Numbered from the stretch's first letter, positions 1 through 7,626 are shown. The stretch is DNA of 64,000 bases from Nocardioides anomalus (GCF_011046535.1 NZ_CP049257.1:4712001-4776000); one strand, 5' to 3'. Translations and numbers: made by a program. The notes: a model not told the origin generated them from the letters alone.

Positions 1-360
1 GGCTGCACCGGCGACGACGGCGACGACAGCGCGAGCGGCGACTCCTCGGTCCGCTCGTTCTGCACCGCGCTGGAGACCTTCCGCGCCGACGTCGACGCCG
101 CCGACTCCGCCGACCTCCCGGCGTACATCCGCGCGCTGAAGGACGCCGCCGGCGCGGTGGCCGACGTCGGCGTGCCCGACGACATCCCCGTCGCGGCCGA
201 GCAGGGCTTCGAGCTCACCGTGAGCCGCATCGAGGACCTGGCCGACGACGCCACCCAGGACGACGTCGCGCGCCTCGGCGACGTCAGCGACGAGGACCAG
301 CGACGCCTCGACGCGCTCGAGGACTACATCGAGAAGGCCTGCCCCGACCTCGGGGCCTGA
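1..360 (+). CDS. Lipoprotein, C-terminal part (5' end outside window)
   Basis: The frame is open from base 1, so the start lies off the left edge. The visible protein begins Gly-Cys and continues with an Asp/Ser/Gly-rich linker, which is the usual continuation after a lipobox cysteine; I infer that this Cys is lipidated and the protein sits on the outer face of the membrane. About 100 further residues are acidic and mostly helical in composition, with one cysteine near each end (SFCTAL and KACPDL) that could form a disulfide. No family is recognised. The gene ends 3 bp before the convergent rhodanese gene. Confidence 0.7.
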   Translation, partial: GCTGDDGDDSASGDSSVRSFCTALETFRADVDAADSADLPAYIRALKDAAGAVADVGVPDDIPVAAEQGFELTVSRIEDLADDATQDDVARLGDVSDEDQRRLDALEDYIEKACPDLGA

Positions 361-363
361 GCC

Positions 364-699
364 TCACACCACCTGCGGCGGCTGCCCCGTCTCGCTGACC
401 ATCGGTCGGCCCGCGGCCTCCCACTCGAGCATCCCGCCGTCCAGGTTGACCACGTCGCGGCCCTGCTGGGCCAGCCACGCGACCGCCTGCGCCGAGCGGC
501 CGCCGACCTTGCAGACCACCAGGGTCTGGCCCTCCGGCACCTCGTCGAGCCGCTGGGTGAGCTGCCCGAGCGGGATGTGCAGCGCGCCCTCCACGTGGCC
601 GTGCGCCCACTCCACGGGCTCGCGCACGTCGAGGACGCTGACGCCCTCCGGCAGCGGGTCGGGAACGCCGGAGATGGAGACGGTGGGGATGCCGGGCAC
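364..699 (-). CDS. Rhodanese-like domain protein
   Basis: A single rhodanese domain of 111 residues, the usual size for stand-alone bacterial sulfurtransferases of the GlpE/PspE type. The N-terminal signature VLDVREPVEWAHGHVEGALH (residues 22-41) is clear, and the active-site loop is CKVGGRS with the persulfide-forming Cys63 and Arg68 in the standard C-x4-R spacing. There is no signal peptide, so it should be cytoplasmic. The donor and acceptor of sulfur cannot be told from the sequence. The GTG start lies 6 nt after a TAGGTT box, so the mRNA is probably leaderless. Confidence 0.9.
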   Translation of the reverse strand: MPGIPTVSISGVPDPLPEGVSVLDVREPVEWAHGHVEGALHIPLGQLTQRLDEVPEGQTLVVCKVGGRSAQAVAWLAQQGRDVVNLDGGMLEWEAAGRPMVSETGQPPQVV

Positions 700-705
700 G
701 GCTCC

Positions 706-711
706 AACCTA
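706..711 (-). promoter_or_regulatory. -10 box of leaderless promoter for the rhodanese gene
   Basis: On the minus strand TAGGTT stands 6 nt before the GTG at 699. This is the TANNNT-6/7 nt-start pattern that recurs through the window. No convincing -35 box is visible. Confidence 0.5.
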
Positions 712-840
712 GCCGCCGCCGCCTCGAGCGCGGACGTCGCGGCCGGTCGCTGAGGGGCGCGTCGCAGCGCTCCGGCAGCGGGAATCGATCCACGCCGCTG
801 CGTCGTCTTCGACCGCGCCTCCACGCGGTGCGTCGAGCGT

Positions 841-857
841 CAACCGGTTGTCAAAAT
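841..857 (+). promoter_or_regulatory. Candidate operator and -10 region ahead of the peptide gene
   Basis: A perfect 10-bp palindrome, CAACCGGTTG (841-850), is followed at once by CAAAAT (852-857), which matches TATAAT at four of six positions. The stretch is clearly AT-richer than its surroundings. If CAAAAT is the -10 box, transcription would begin inside the left arm of the hairpin at 860-907, which would weaken hairpin formation, so the true promoter may lie further upstream. The palindrome is a candidate binding site for the neighbouring HTH-TPR regulator. Confidence 0.3.
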
Positions 858-859
858 GT

Positions 860-907
860 TACCTCCTGTGGCAAACCACGAATCGCGTGGTTTGCCACAA
901 GGAGGTA
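860..907 (+). promoter_or_regulatory. Long hairpin that sequesters the Shine-Dalgarno of the peptide gene
   Basis: The left arm (860-880, TACCTCCTGTGGCAAACCACG) is the reverse complement of the right arm (886-907) except for one bulged A, with a 5-nt loop AATCG. The right arm ends in AAGGAGGTA, so the full SD of the gene at 914 is paired with a built-in anti-SD TACCTCC. With about 21 pairs the structure should keep the ribosome off unless it is opened. It is not an intrinsic terminator, because no U-run follows and the gene starts 7 nt downstream. A double-stranded DNA-binding role is also possible. Confidence 0.8.
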
Positions 908-913
908 TCCGCA

Positions 914-1033
914 GTGAAGAAGTTCGTCGCAGCCGTCGTCCTGGCCGTCTCGGCCGTCGTGTCGGTGTCCGTCGCCCAGGTCGCACCGGGCTCGGACCTG
1001 CTGGCCGGTCCGGACGACCACTGGTGCTGCTGA
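914..1033 (+). CDS. Short exported peptide, 39 aa, C-terminal Cys-Cys (candidate signalling peptide)
   Basis: I chose the GTG at 914 because a perfect SD (AAGGAGGT, 899-906) lies 7 nt upstream; a longer frame from 848 would start inside the hairpin. The peptide has a textbook signal sequence: KK at residues 2-3, a Val/Ala-rich hydrophobic core, and a plausible signal-peptidase site SVA|Q. Cleavage there would release the 18-mer QVAPGSDLLAGPDDHWCC, ending in two adjacent cysteines. I do not recognise the family. The gene converges on a HTH-TPR regulator 64 bp away. It could be a pheromone precursor, a small secreted structural peptide or a RiPP precursor; no maturation enzyme is adjacent. Confidence 0.7.
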   Translation: MKKFVAAVVLAVSAVVSVSVAQVAPGSDLLAGPDDHWCC

Positions 1034-1046
1034 CCGCGTGAGGGCG

Positions 1047-1086
1047 GGCGGGGTCGGGCCGGAGCGCAGTCCGGCCCGGCCCCGCC
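1047..1086. terminator. Bidirectional terminator hairpin
   Basis: GGCGGGGTCGGGCCGG (1047-1062) pairs with CCGGCCCGGCCCCGCC (1071-1086), 16 pairs with one T-G, around an 8-nt loop. It fills the gap between the convergent peptide gene and HTH-TPR gene and can serve both. No strong U-run is present, as is usual in high-GC actinobacteria. Confidence 0.7.
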
Positions 1087-1097
1087 TCGGGCAGGTC

Positions 1098-2453
1098 TCA
1101 GTGCTGCTGGAGTCGCCGCAGCCCGGCCGCCGAGACCGCACCGCTGGCCACGGCGGCGTTGCGGTAGGCGTCGTGCGCCTCGTCGCGCAGTCCGAGCTCG
1201 TCGAGCAGCGCCGCCAGCTCGAACCAGGAGTCCGCCGCGCCGCGGTCGGAACCGACCCCGGTGAGGACGGCGACGGCCTGACGGTAGTGCGCGGCGGCCT
1301 GCTCGGGCTGGCCGAGCGCGAAGGACGCCTCACCCATGACGGTCAGCGCGCCGGCGTCGAGCAGGGGAGCGGTGCTGCCGACGTCGCGGTGCACGCCCTC
1401 GGCCTGCGCGAGCGCCTCGGTCGGCTCACCGGTGAGCAGCCGGGCCCTGGCCAGCGCGACGGCGTTGCGGCCCTTGTCGACCGGGCTGGCGCTGGACCAC
1501 GCGAGCTCCTCCGCGGCGGCGGTGAGGTTCTCGATCGCGCCGTCGGCGTCGGGCGGGTCCACGCGCAGCTGGAAGATGCCGAGCTGACTGCGCAGGCGGG
1601 CGACGTTCCGGTTGCCCTCGGCGGAGTCGAGCAGTCGCAGCGCCTTCTCGGCCAGGGGCAGCGCCGCCTCGGTGGCGCCGCGCCGCGACTCCATGATGCT
1701 GGCGTTCCAGTACGCCGAGGCGCGGGCCGCGTCGCTGCCGACGTCCTCGGCCTGCTTGACCGCCCGCCGGGCGAGCCGGACCGCGTGCCCGACGTCGCCG
1801 AGCACGAAGTGGGCCGCGGCCACGGTCACCGCGAGCTGCACCGCGTCGTCGGTGCCCTCCAGGCCGAGGTCGCGCAGCGAGGTCAGGCAGCGCTCGCCGG
1901 TGCTGATGGCGCGGGACAGGTCACCGCTCTCGCGGTAGCAGCGGCTCAGGGCGATCGCGATCCTGGTCGCGTCCGGGACCGAGCGGCTCGCCTCGAGGAG
2001 GTCCTCCAGGCCGGTGATCGCGTCGTCCAGTGCGCCGCGGGCCTCGGCGGTCAGGGCGCTGGTCAGCCGCCACGCGGCGCGCAGGTCCGGGTCCGAGAAC
2101 GACTCCACGTCCTCGCGGACCGACTCCAGCAGCTCTTCGGCCGCGTCGGGCGAGCCGCTGCGCAGCGCGAGCTCGGCGTGGTCCAGCGCGACCCGGAGCC
2201 GGGACGCGGTCGGGTCGGGGGCGCCGGTCAGCAGCGCGAGGGCGGTGGTGCGCAGCCGGCCGGCCATCGCCTGCAGCAGCGCGAGGTCGGGGCGGCGCTT
2301 GCCGCTCTCGATGCGCGAGACGAACGCGACGCTCGCGTCGGCCCCCGCGACCTCGCCCTGGGTGAGGTCCAGGCTGCGTCGGGCCGCCCGGATCCGCTGG
2401 CCCAGCTGGGCGGGGTCCACGGACGCCAGGAGAGCGGCGAGGTCCTCGGGCAC
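1098..2453 (-). CDS. HTH-XRE/TPR regulator (RRNPP-like architecture)
   Basis: An N-terminal XRE-type helix-turn-helix (about residues 17-70, with the LTQGEVA and FVSRIESGKRRP segments of the two contact helices) is followed by about 370 residues of tetratricopeptide-like helical repeats, e.g. the segments around AALPLAEKALRLL and QAAAHYRQAVAVL. This XRE-TPR layout and 451-residue length match RRNPP-type regulators (PlcR, Rgg, NprR), whose TPR domain binds a short peptide imported after export. Similar proteins in actinobacteria are mostly uncharacterised. I favour the GTG at 2453, 6 nt after a CAGACT box; a GTG at 2459 is also in frame. It converges on the peptide gene at 914. Peptide binding is inference. 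Confidence 0.8.
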   Translation of the reverse strand: MPEDLAALLASVDPAQLGQRIRAARRSLDLTQGEVAGADASVAFVSRIESGKRRPDLALLQAMAGRLRTTALALLTGAPDPTASRLRVALDHAELALRSGSPDAAEELLESVREDVESFSDPDLRAAWRLTSALTAEARGALDDAITGLEDLLEASRSVPDATRIAIALSRCYRESGDLSRAISTGERCLTSLRDLGLEGTDDAVQLAVTVAAAHFVLGDVGHAVRLARRAVKQAEDVGSDAARASAYWNASIMESRRGATEAALPLAEKALRLLDSAEGNRNVARLRSQLGIFQLRVDPPDADGAIENLTAAAEELAWSSASPVDKGRNAVALARARLLTGEPTEALAQAEGVHRDVGSTAPLLDAGALTVMGEASFALGQPEQAAAHYRQAVAVLTGVGSDRGAADSWFELAALLDELGLRDEAHDAYRNAAVASGAVSAAGLRRLQQH

Positions 2454-2459
2454 GCGCAC

Positions 2460-2465
2460 AGTCTG
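2460..2465 (-). promoter_or_regulatory. -10 box for the HTH-TPR gene
   Basis: CAGACT on the minus strand, 6 nt before the GTG at 2453, supports that start as leaderless. The box is a weaker match (C instead of T first). Confidence 0.4.
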
Positions 2466-2485
2466 CGCCGCCGCCGCGCGCGGTG

Positions 2486-3388
2486 CTACTTGAGCAGCTT
2501 GCTCATCCGACGGTCGGCGAGCGGCTTGCCGCCGGTCTGGCAGGTCGGGCAGTACTGCAGGCTCGAGTCGGCGAAGGACACCTCGCGGATCGTGTCGCCA
2601 CAGACCGGGCACGGCTGACCCGCCTTGCCGTGCACCGCGAGGTTCGACTTCTTCTCGCCCTTGAGCTCGCTCATGGCCAGGCCACGGGAGCGCTCGACCG
2701 CATCGCCCAGCGTGACCCGGATGGCGTCGTACAGGTGGACGAGGGCGGAGTCGTCGCTGTCGCCCTCGAGGATCGAGGCGGCCGAGCGGTACGGCGACAT
2801 CTTGGCGGCGTGCAGGATCTCGTCGGAGTAGGCGTTGCCGATCCCGGCGATGGTGCCCTGGTGGCGCAGCACGCCCTTGATCTGCTTGCGGCCCTCGGCG
2901 GTGAGGATCTCGCGGAACCGCTCCAGGGTGAAGTCGTCGGTGAGCGGGTCCGGGCCGAGGGTGGCGATGCCCGGCACGTCCTGCGGGTCGCGGACCAGGT
3001 AGATCGCGAGGCGCTTCTTGGTGCCGGCCTCGGTGACGTCGAGCCCCGGTGCTCGGGCCGAGCCTGTCGAGGACTCGTCCAGGACGACGCGGGCGGCGAG
3101 CGGGTTCTTGCCACCGGGGCGCGGCGGCAGGGTCGGCACCTCGTCGCGCCAGCGGATCCAGCCGCCGCGGGCCAGGTGCATGACCAGGTGCAGGCCGCCG
3201 ACCTCGAGGTCCAGGAACTTCCCGTGCCGGGTCACGTCGTCGACCAGCAGGCCCTCGAGGGCGCGCAGCGGCGGGTCGAAGGTCTTCAACGCGCTGAACG
3301 CCGCGATGTGCACGGTGGCGATGGCGTGGCCGTCGAGCCGGCCCCGGAGGTCGAGGGCCAGGGCTTCCACCTCGGGCAGCTCGGGCAC
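2486..3388 (-). CDS. Fpg/Nei family DNA glycosylase
   Basis: Bifunctional base-excision glycosylase/AP lyase that removes damaged bases. After initiator removal the protein begins PELPEVE, giving the catalytic N-terminal proline and glutamate; Lys57 in RHGKFLD is at the classic beta-lyase position. A C-terminal zinc finger has Cys260, Cys263, Cys280 and Cys283. The 300-residue length is slightly longer than E. coli MutM. The family includes MutM- and Nei-type members and the actual substrate (8-oxoG, oxidised pyrimidines or other) cannot be read from motifs alone. The GTG start lies 6 nt after TAGACT. The HTH-TPR gene follows 26 bp downstream and could be co-transcribed. Confidence 0.88.
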   Translation of the reverse strand: MPELPEVEALALDLRGRLDGHAIATVHIAAFSALKTFDPPLRALEGLLVDDVTRHGKFLDLEVGGLHLVMHLARGGWIRWRDEVPTLPPRPGGKNPLAARVVLDESSTGSARAPGLDVTEAGTKKRLAIYLVRDPQDVPGIATLGPDPLTDDFTLERFREILTAEGRKQIKGVLRHQGTIAGIGNAYSDEILHAAKMSPYRSAASILEGDSDDSALVHLYDAIRVTLGDAVERSRGLAMSELKGEKKSNLAVHGKAGQPCPVCGDTIREVSFADSSLQYCPTCQTGGKPLADRRMSKLLK

Positions 3389-3394
3389 GCCCGC

Positions 3395-3400
3395 AGTCTA
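3395..3400 (-). promoter_or_regulatory. -10 box of leaderless promoter for the Fpg/Nei gene
   Basis: TAGACT on the minus strand, 6 nt before the GTG at 3388. Confidence 0.5.
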
Positions 3401-3454
3401 GGGCGCCCGGACGAACCCCGTGACAGCCTTCACAGCCCGGGGCATCATGGGCAG

Positions 3455-3721
3455 ATGAGTGCCGCCCGGCCGCTGCCCGCGGTGGGGTCGATCTTCCTCG
3501 ACGCCCGCGGTGTCGACCGCGCGCTCCGGGTCTCCTGGCACTCCGAGCAGGACCTGGTCGTGCTCTCGCTGTGGCGCGACAACGTCTGCACTGGCACCTT
3601 CCGGCTCGCCGTCGAGGAGGTGCCGCAGCTGATCGACCTGCTCCGGACCGGGCTCGACCGCGCGTACCGGCACGCCCCCACCCGCCCGGTCGGCAGCGAG
3701 AGCCACCAGGCTGCCGGCTGA
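3455..3721 (+). CDS. Small conserved protein of unknown function (88 aa)
   Basis: The product is soluble, with no signal peptide or membrane helix. A beta-rich core (ALRVSWHSEQDLVVLSLWRD) is followed by NVCTGTFRLAVEEVPQLIDL and a helix. The composition looks like a small alpha/beta fold rather than a DNA-binding domain. I recognise it only as a type of short protein common in actinobacteria; no function can be given. The ATG at 3455 lies 6 nt after CATCAT, which fits the leaderless pattern loosely. It stands between the Fpg gene (divergent) and the AAA ATPase. Confidence 0.65.
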   Translation: MSAARPLPAVGSIFLDARGVDRALRVSWHSEQDLVVLSLWRDNVCTGTFRLAVEEVPQLIDLLRTGLDRAYRHAPTRPVGSESHQAAG

Positions 3722-3761
3722 CACGCCCGCGGAAATCTAGGGCGGGGGCTAGACAGGCCCA

Positions 3762-3767
3762 TACGGT
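3762..3767 (+). promoter_or_regulatory. -10 box of leaderless promoter for the AAA ATPase gene
   Basis: TACGGT lies 6 nt before the GTG at 3774. Confidence 0.45.
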
Positions 3768-3773
3768 CCGATC

Positions 3774-4964
3774 GTGGACCCCGTGCGGAACCCCTACGCG
3801 CCCGGCGCCGGCCAGCGCCCGCCCGAGCTGGCCGGGCGCGACGAGCAGCTCGCGGCGTTCGACGTGGTGCTCGAGCGCGTGGTGCGCGGCCGCCCGGAGC
3901 GCTCGCTGGTGCTGACCGGACTCCGCGGGGTCGGCAAGACCGTGCTCCTCAACGCACTGCGCGGTCAGGCCGTACGCCGCGGCTGGGGCACCGGCAAACT
4001 CGAGGCCCGTCCCGACCAGTCGCTGCGGCGCCCGCTGTCCAGCGCGGTGCACCAGGCCGTGCGCGAGCTCGGCCACCCGGAGCCCGACCACGTGCTCGGC
4101 GTCGTCCGCTCGTTCGCCGAGCGCCAGGCCGGCCCCGACGCCAAGCTGCGCGAGCGCTGGAGCCCCGGCATCGACGTGCCCGCCGTCCGCGGGCGCGCCG
4201 ACTCCGGCGACGTCGAGATCGACCTGGTCGAGCTGATGACCGACGTCGGCGGGCTGGCCGCCGACCTCGGCAAGGGCGCCGCGGTGTTCCTCGACGAGAT
4301 GCAGGACCTCGGGCCCGACGACGTCTCCGCGCTCTGCGCCGCCTGCCACGAGGTCAGCCAGACCGGGCTGCCCGTCATCGTGGTCGGCGCCGGCCTGCCG
4401 CACCTGCCCGCCGTGCTGTCCGCCTCCAAGTCCTACTCCGAGCGGCTCTTCTCCTACCAGCGCATCGACCGCCTCAGCCGCGCCGAGGCCGACCGCGCCC
4501 TCTCCGCGCCGGCCGCCGAGGAGGACGCGACGTACGACGAGGACGCGCTGGCCGCGATGTACGCCGCCACCGGCGGCTACCCCTACTTCATCCAGGCCTA
4601 CGGCAAGACGGTCTGGGACCTCGCCCCGCGCTCGCCCATCACCCGCTCCGACGTCGCGGTCGCCGCCCCCGAGGCCGAGGCCGAGCTCGCCGTCGGCTTC
4701 TTCGGCAGCCGCTACGAGCGCGCCACCCCCGGGGAGCGCGACTACCTGCGCGCGATGGCCGACGCGGCCCCGCCGGACAGCGAGGACCCCGTCGGCTCGG
4801 TCGCCACCGCCGACGTGGCCGGCGTCCTCGGCAAGAAGCCGCAGTCGCTCTCGCCCGCCCGCGACTCGCTGCTCAAGAAGGGGCTCATCTACTCCGGGGA
4901 GCGCGGCCGGATCGCCTTCACCGTCCCGCACTTCGGGCGCTACCTGCGCGGGCAGGCCGGCTGA
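3774..4964 (+). CDS. AAA/Orc1-Cdc6-like ATP-binding protein
   Basis: A P-loop ATPase of 396 residues. Walker A is GLRGVGKT (residues 49-56) and Walker B is VFLDEMQDL (around 171-179). The rest fits the archaeal-type ATPase/Orc1-like group: nucleotide-binding domain, then a lid region with GGYPYFIQAYGK, then a C-terminal winged-helix-like part (DVAGVLGKKPQSLSPARDSL...LIYSGERGRIAFTVPHFGRYL). Proteins of this type are widespread in actinobacteria with no agreed role; some sit in defence or plasmid modules, but nothing in the neighbourhood suggests that here. Cytoplasmic; start set by the leaderless pattern. Confidence 0.75.
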   Translation: MDPVRNPYAPGAGQRPPELAGRDEQLAAFDVVLERVVRGRPERSLVLTGLRGVGKTVLLNALRGQAVRRGWGTGKLEARPDQSLRRPLSSAVHQAVRELGHPEPDHVLGVVRSFAERQAGPDAKLRERWSPGIDVPAVRGRADSGDVEIDLVELMTDVGGLAADLGKGAAVFLDEMQDLGPDDVSALCAACHEVSQTGLPVIVVGAGLPHLPAVLSASKSYSERLFSYQRIDRLSRAEADRALSAPAAEEDATYDEDALAAMYAATGGYPYFIQAYGKTVWDLAPRSPITRSDVAVAAPEAEAELAVGFFGSRYERATPGERDYLRAMADAAPPDSEDPVGSVATADVAGVLGKKPQSLSPARDSLLKKGLIYSGERGRIAFTVPHFGRYLRGQAG

Positions 4965-4965
4965 G

Positions 4966-5799
4966 TCACTGCGGGGCGCCGTCCACGGCGTACTGCACCG
5001 TCTGCAGCACCCAGAACGCCGTGAACAGCGCGAGCAGCAGCGCCTCCACCACGAAGACCCAGTGCGCGAACGGCTCGGCGCCGCTGACCAGGTAGACCAC
5101 GCCCAGCACGAGGGCGCCGCCCAGCACGACTCCCATCGCGGAGGCGATGGCGCGGTAGAGCCGGCGGAACGTCGTGGCCGCGCCCATCGTGAGCGTCCCG
5201 CCGGCGGCCACGAACTCCTCCACCTGGGCCGCGTTGACCAGCGCGACGGCGACGACGAGGCCGAACATCAGCACCGCAGCCGCGTAGTGCGCGTAGTCCA
5301 GGAACGACGACCGGTCCAGCGCGAACCAGAGCCCGACGGCAAGCACCCCACCGCCGGAGGCCGCCAGCGCGACCAGGTCGCCGGCGGCGTCCGCGCCCCG
5401 CCGGACGGTCCAGGCCGCGAAGACCACCCCGAGGGCGCCGACGACCAGGAGCGCGCCGACGCCGTTCTCCACGCCCGGGACGTACGACGCGGGGACGCGT
5501 CCGTCGAGCGGCGTCGGGCAGAGCGCGACGAGGGGCGCGCACATGCCGGCCAGGTTGAGCATCAGGTCCTCGCGCGGCCGGTCGCGGCCCTTGAGGGCGA
5601 TGAGGCACACGCCCATGGCGCAGAGCGTGCCCACGAAGACGTTGCGGACGGGGGTGTAGAAGTACGCGCTGATCGAGTCCAGCCACGGTCCGTCGCCGAG
5701 GGCGATCTCGAGGACCAGCGCGGCGCCGAGGAAGACCGCGAGCCCGACCAGCCCGACGCGCAGGTAGAGGTAGGTCTTGGTGGTCGACCCCGAGTGCAT
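4966..5799 (-). CDS. Integral membrane protein of unknown function
   Basis: About eight predicted membrane helices across 277 residues, beginning YLYLRVGLVGLAVFLGAALV and ending with two close helices near the C-terminus. A recognisable feature is SISAYFYTPVRNVFVGTLC near residue 45, a sequence type seen in uncharacterised actinobacterial membrane proteins. I see no transport or catalytic motif. The ATG at 5799 is preferred because it sits just before the first helix; GTG codons at 5823 and 5805 are in frame. It ends 1 bp from the convergent ATPase gene. Confidence 0.65.
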   Translation of the reverse strand: MHSGSTTKTYLYLRVGLVGLAVFLGAALVLEIALGDGPWLDSISAYFYTPVRNVFVGTLCAMGVCLIALKGRDRPREDLMLNLAGMCAPLVALCPTPLDGRVPASYVPGVENGVGALLVVGALGVVFAAWTVRRGADAAGDLVALAASGGGVLAVGLWFALDRSSFLDYAHYAAAVLMFGLVVAVALVNAAQVEEFVAAGGTLTMGAATTFRRLYRAIASAMGVVLGGALVLGVVYLVSGAEPFAHWVFVVEALLLALFTAFWVLQTVQYAVDGAPQ

Positions 5800-5882
5800 G
5801 GCCACGCACCCAGCATCGGACACGGCACGGACACCCGGCCGACATCCGCGCCGCGTTCGGGTCGGCGCGCCACACTGGAGCC

Positions 5883-6689
5883 ATGCCGTCGGTGCCCTCG
5901 GTGCCCCAGGTGGTCGCGCACCGGGGAGCGAGCGAGGAGAACGCCGAGCACACGCTCCTGGCCTACGTGAAGGCGCTCGACGCGGGGGCCGAGGGCCTGG
6001 AGTGCGACGTGCGCCTCACCGCCGACGGCCACCTGGTCTGCGTGCACGACCGCGACCTGAGGCGCACGGCGGCCAAGCGCGGCCTGGTCTCGACCTCGAA
6101 CCTCGAGGAGCTCGAGGAGCTCGACTTCGCGGCCTGGAAGAACCCGTGGGCCGACCTGGACGACGAGGCGCCCGAGCGCGACCGGACCTACGACGGCGTG
6201 CTCACCCTGCGCAAGCTGCTGGAGACGGTCGCGGACTACGACCGCCGGGTCGAGGTGGCCATCGAGACCAAGCACCCGACGCGGTACGGCGGGCTGGTGG
6301 AGAAGCGGGTCTGCGAGATGCTGCACGACTTCGGCTGGGTCGAGCCGACGGGCGGCGGCCCCAGCCCGGTGCGGGTGATGAGCTTCAGCCACACCGCGCT
6401 GCAGCGGATGGAGCGGCTCGCGCCGAAGGTGCCCGTGGTGCAGCTGCTCGACAAGGCCCAGTACTGGCCGCTGCTGCGCCGGGTCATGGGCCCGGACTGG
6501 ATCGTCGGCCCGGGCATCGAGCTGCTCACCGAGCACCCGCGGCTGGCCGAGCGGATCGCGGGCTCCGGCCACGACGTGCACGTCTGGACGGTCAACACCG
6601 AGGCCGAGCTGCGGCGCTGCCAGGAGCTCGGGGTGCGGGCCGTGATCACCGACCGCCCGGCGTACGTGCTGGGACTGCTGGGCAAGTAG
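5883..6689 (+). CDS. Glycerophosphodiester phosphodiesterase
   Basis: Hydrolyses glycerophosphodiesters from phospholipid turnover to glycerol-3-phosphate and an alcohol. The GDPD signature is intact: VVAHRGAS with His13/Arg14, then GLECDVRLTADGHLVCVHD with metal ligands Glu40 and Asp42 and catalytic His55, and later VEVAIETKHP and VHVWTVNTEAEL. At 268 residues without a signal peptide it is the short cytoplasmic (UgpQ-like) form. A CACACT box 6 nt before the ATG suggests a leaderless start. Its TAG stop is part of the promoter of the next gene. Confidence 0.9.
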   Translation: MPSVPSVPQVVAHRGASEENAEHTLLAYVKALDAGAEGLECDVRLTADGHLVCVHDRDLRRTAAKRGLVSTSNLEELEELDFAAWKNPWADLDDEAPERDRTYDGVLTLRKLLETVADYDRRVEVAIETKHPTRYGGLVEKRVCEMLHDFGWVEPTGGGPSPVRVMSFSHTALQRMERLAPKVPVVQLLDKAQYWPLLRRVMGPDWIVGPGIELLTEHPRLAERIAGSGHDVHVWTVNTEAELRRCQELGVRAVITDRPAYVLGLLGK

Positions 6690-6692
6690 GTT
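6687..6692 (+). promoter_or_regulatory. -10 box of leaderless promoter for the SEC-C gene
   Basis: TAGGTT lies 7 nt before the ATG at 6700. Its first three bases are the stop codon of the upstream phosphodiesterase gene. Confidence 0.5.
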
Positions 6693-6699
6693 CGCCGGC

Positions 6700-7626
6700 A
6701 TGGCGAAGAAGTCCCGCACCAAGACCCGTGAGGCGCACGCACCCGGCGAGGTCGGGCCGCGCCAGCCGTGCCCGTGCGGCTCGGGCAAGCGCTACAAGGC
6801 CTGTCACGGCGCCGAGGGCGGGGCGGCGGTGTACGTCGCGCGGCCGTTCGAGGGGCTGCCGTCGGAGTGCGACATCGTGGCGCTGCGCGAGCTGGTGCCG
6901 GCCGCCACCGCGCCGCTGACGGTCGAGGGCACCGACCGCCCGGTGACGCTGTGCACCCTGCTGCCGATGGCGGCGCCGGCGATGTACCGCGACTCCGGGC
7001 AGGTCTGGCTCGGCCTGCAGGTCCAGCACAACTTCGGCGACCCCTCGCGCGACCTGGCCGCCGCGCTGCAGCTCGCGCTGGCGGCCGACGAGCCCGGGGT
7101 CATCGGCCTGACCGACCCGCCCGGCGAGGGCCCGCGCCTGCAGGACCTGGTCGCCGACGACGCGCTCACGATCACCGTCCACGACGGCTTCGACTTCTGG
7201 GTCGCCGACGTGGAGAACAAGGACGACGTGGCCGCCGCGCTCGAGCAGGCCAACGCCGCGGCCAACCCGACGGCGCGCCTGACGCAGGTCGAGGCGGCGT
7301 ACTGGACCAACGTGGGGACCAAGGAGCACCTGCGCTGGGTCATGCCCGAGCCCGAGGACCAGCTCCTCGACGCGCTGGCCCGGCTGCACGCGGCCGGCGA
7401 CGACGTCATCGTCGACGGCGCCCGGCTGGTCGGCATGTTCCGCGCCCACGGGCTGCTCGCCCCCGTGTGGGACCTCCCCGTCGGCACCGGTCCCGAGCCG
7501 CTCGAGGACCCGGCCGCGGAGTTCAAGGCCAGGCTCGACACCGCGCTGGCCTCCGACGAGCCGCTCACCGCCGACGAGCGGTCCGCGCGCTCCGGGCTGG
7601 CCAACCGGCAGGTCACCATCCGGTGA
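6700..7626 (+). CDS. SEC-C motif protein (DUF5926 type)
   Basis: The N-terminus carries a SEC-C zinc-binding motif, QPCPCGSGKRYKACHG, with ligands Cys24, Cys26, Cys35 and His36, like the tail of SecA. The remaining 260 residues form an actinobacteria-specific domain I associate with the DUF5926 family; its role is unknown. The basic N-terminal tail (KKSRTKTR) could bind nucleic acid. No export signal. The stop overlaps the start of the next gene (GTGA), so the two are translationally coupled. Confidence 0.75.
   Translation: MAKKSRTKTREAHAPGEVGPRQPCPCGSGKRYKACHGAEGGAAVYVARPFEGLPSECDIVALRELVPAATAPLTVEGTDRPVTLCTLLPMAAPAMYRDSGQVWLGLQVQHNFGDPSRDLAAALQLALAADEPGVIGLTDPPGEGPRLQDLVADDALTITVHDGFDFWVADVENKDDVAAALEQANAAANPTARLTQVEAAYWTNVGTKEHLRWVMPEPEDQLLDALARLHAAGDDVIVDGARLVGMFRAHGLLAPVWDLPVGTGPEPLEDPAAEFKARLDTALASDEPLTADERSARSGLANRQVTIR

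Noticed and set aside
848..1033. Longer version of the peptide gene starting inside the hairpin
   Set aside because: It lacks an SD, would translate the hairpin arms, and would hide the signal peptide behind 22 extra residues; the GTG at 914 has a perfect SD.
1098..4931. A 1277-codon open frame on the minus strand
   Set aside because: It is the HTH-TPR gene frame continuing antisense through the Fpg, small-protein and ATPase genes. The extra part has low-complexity Arg/Ala/Gly composition typical of GC-rich shadow frames, and real motifs lie in the other frames.
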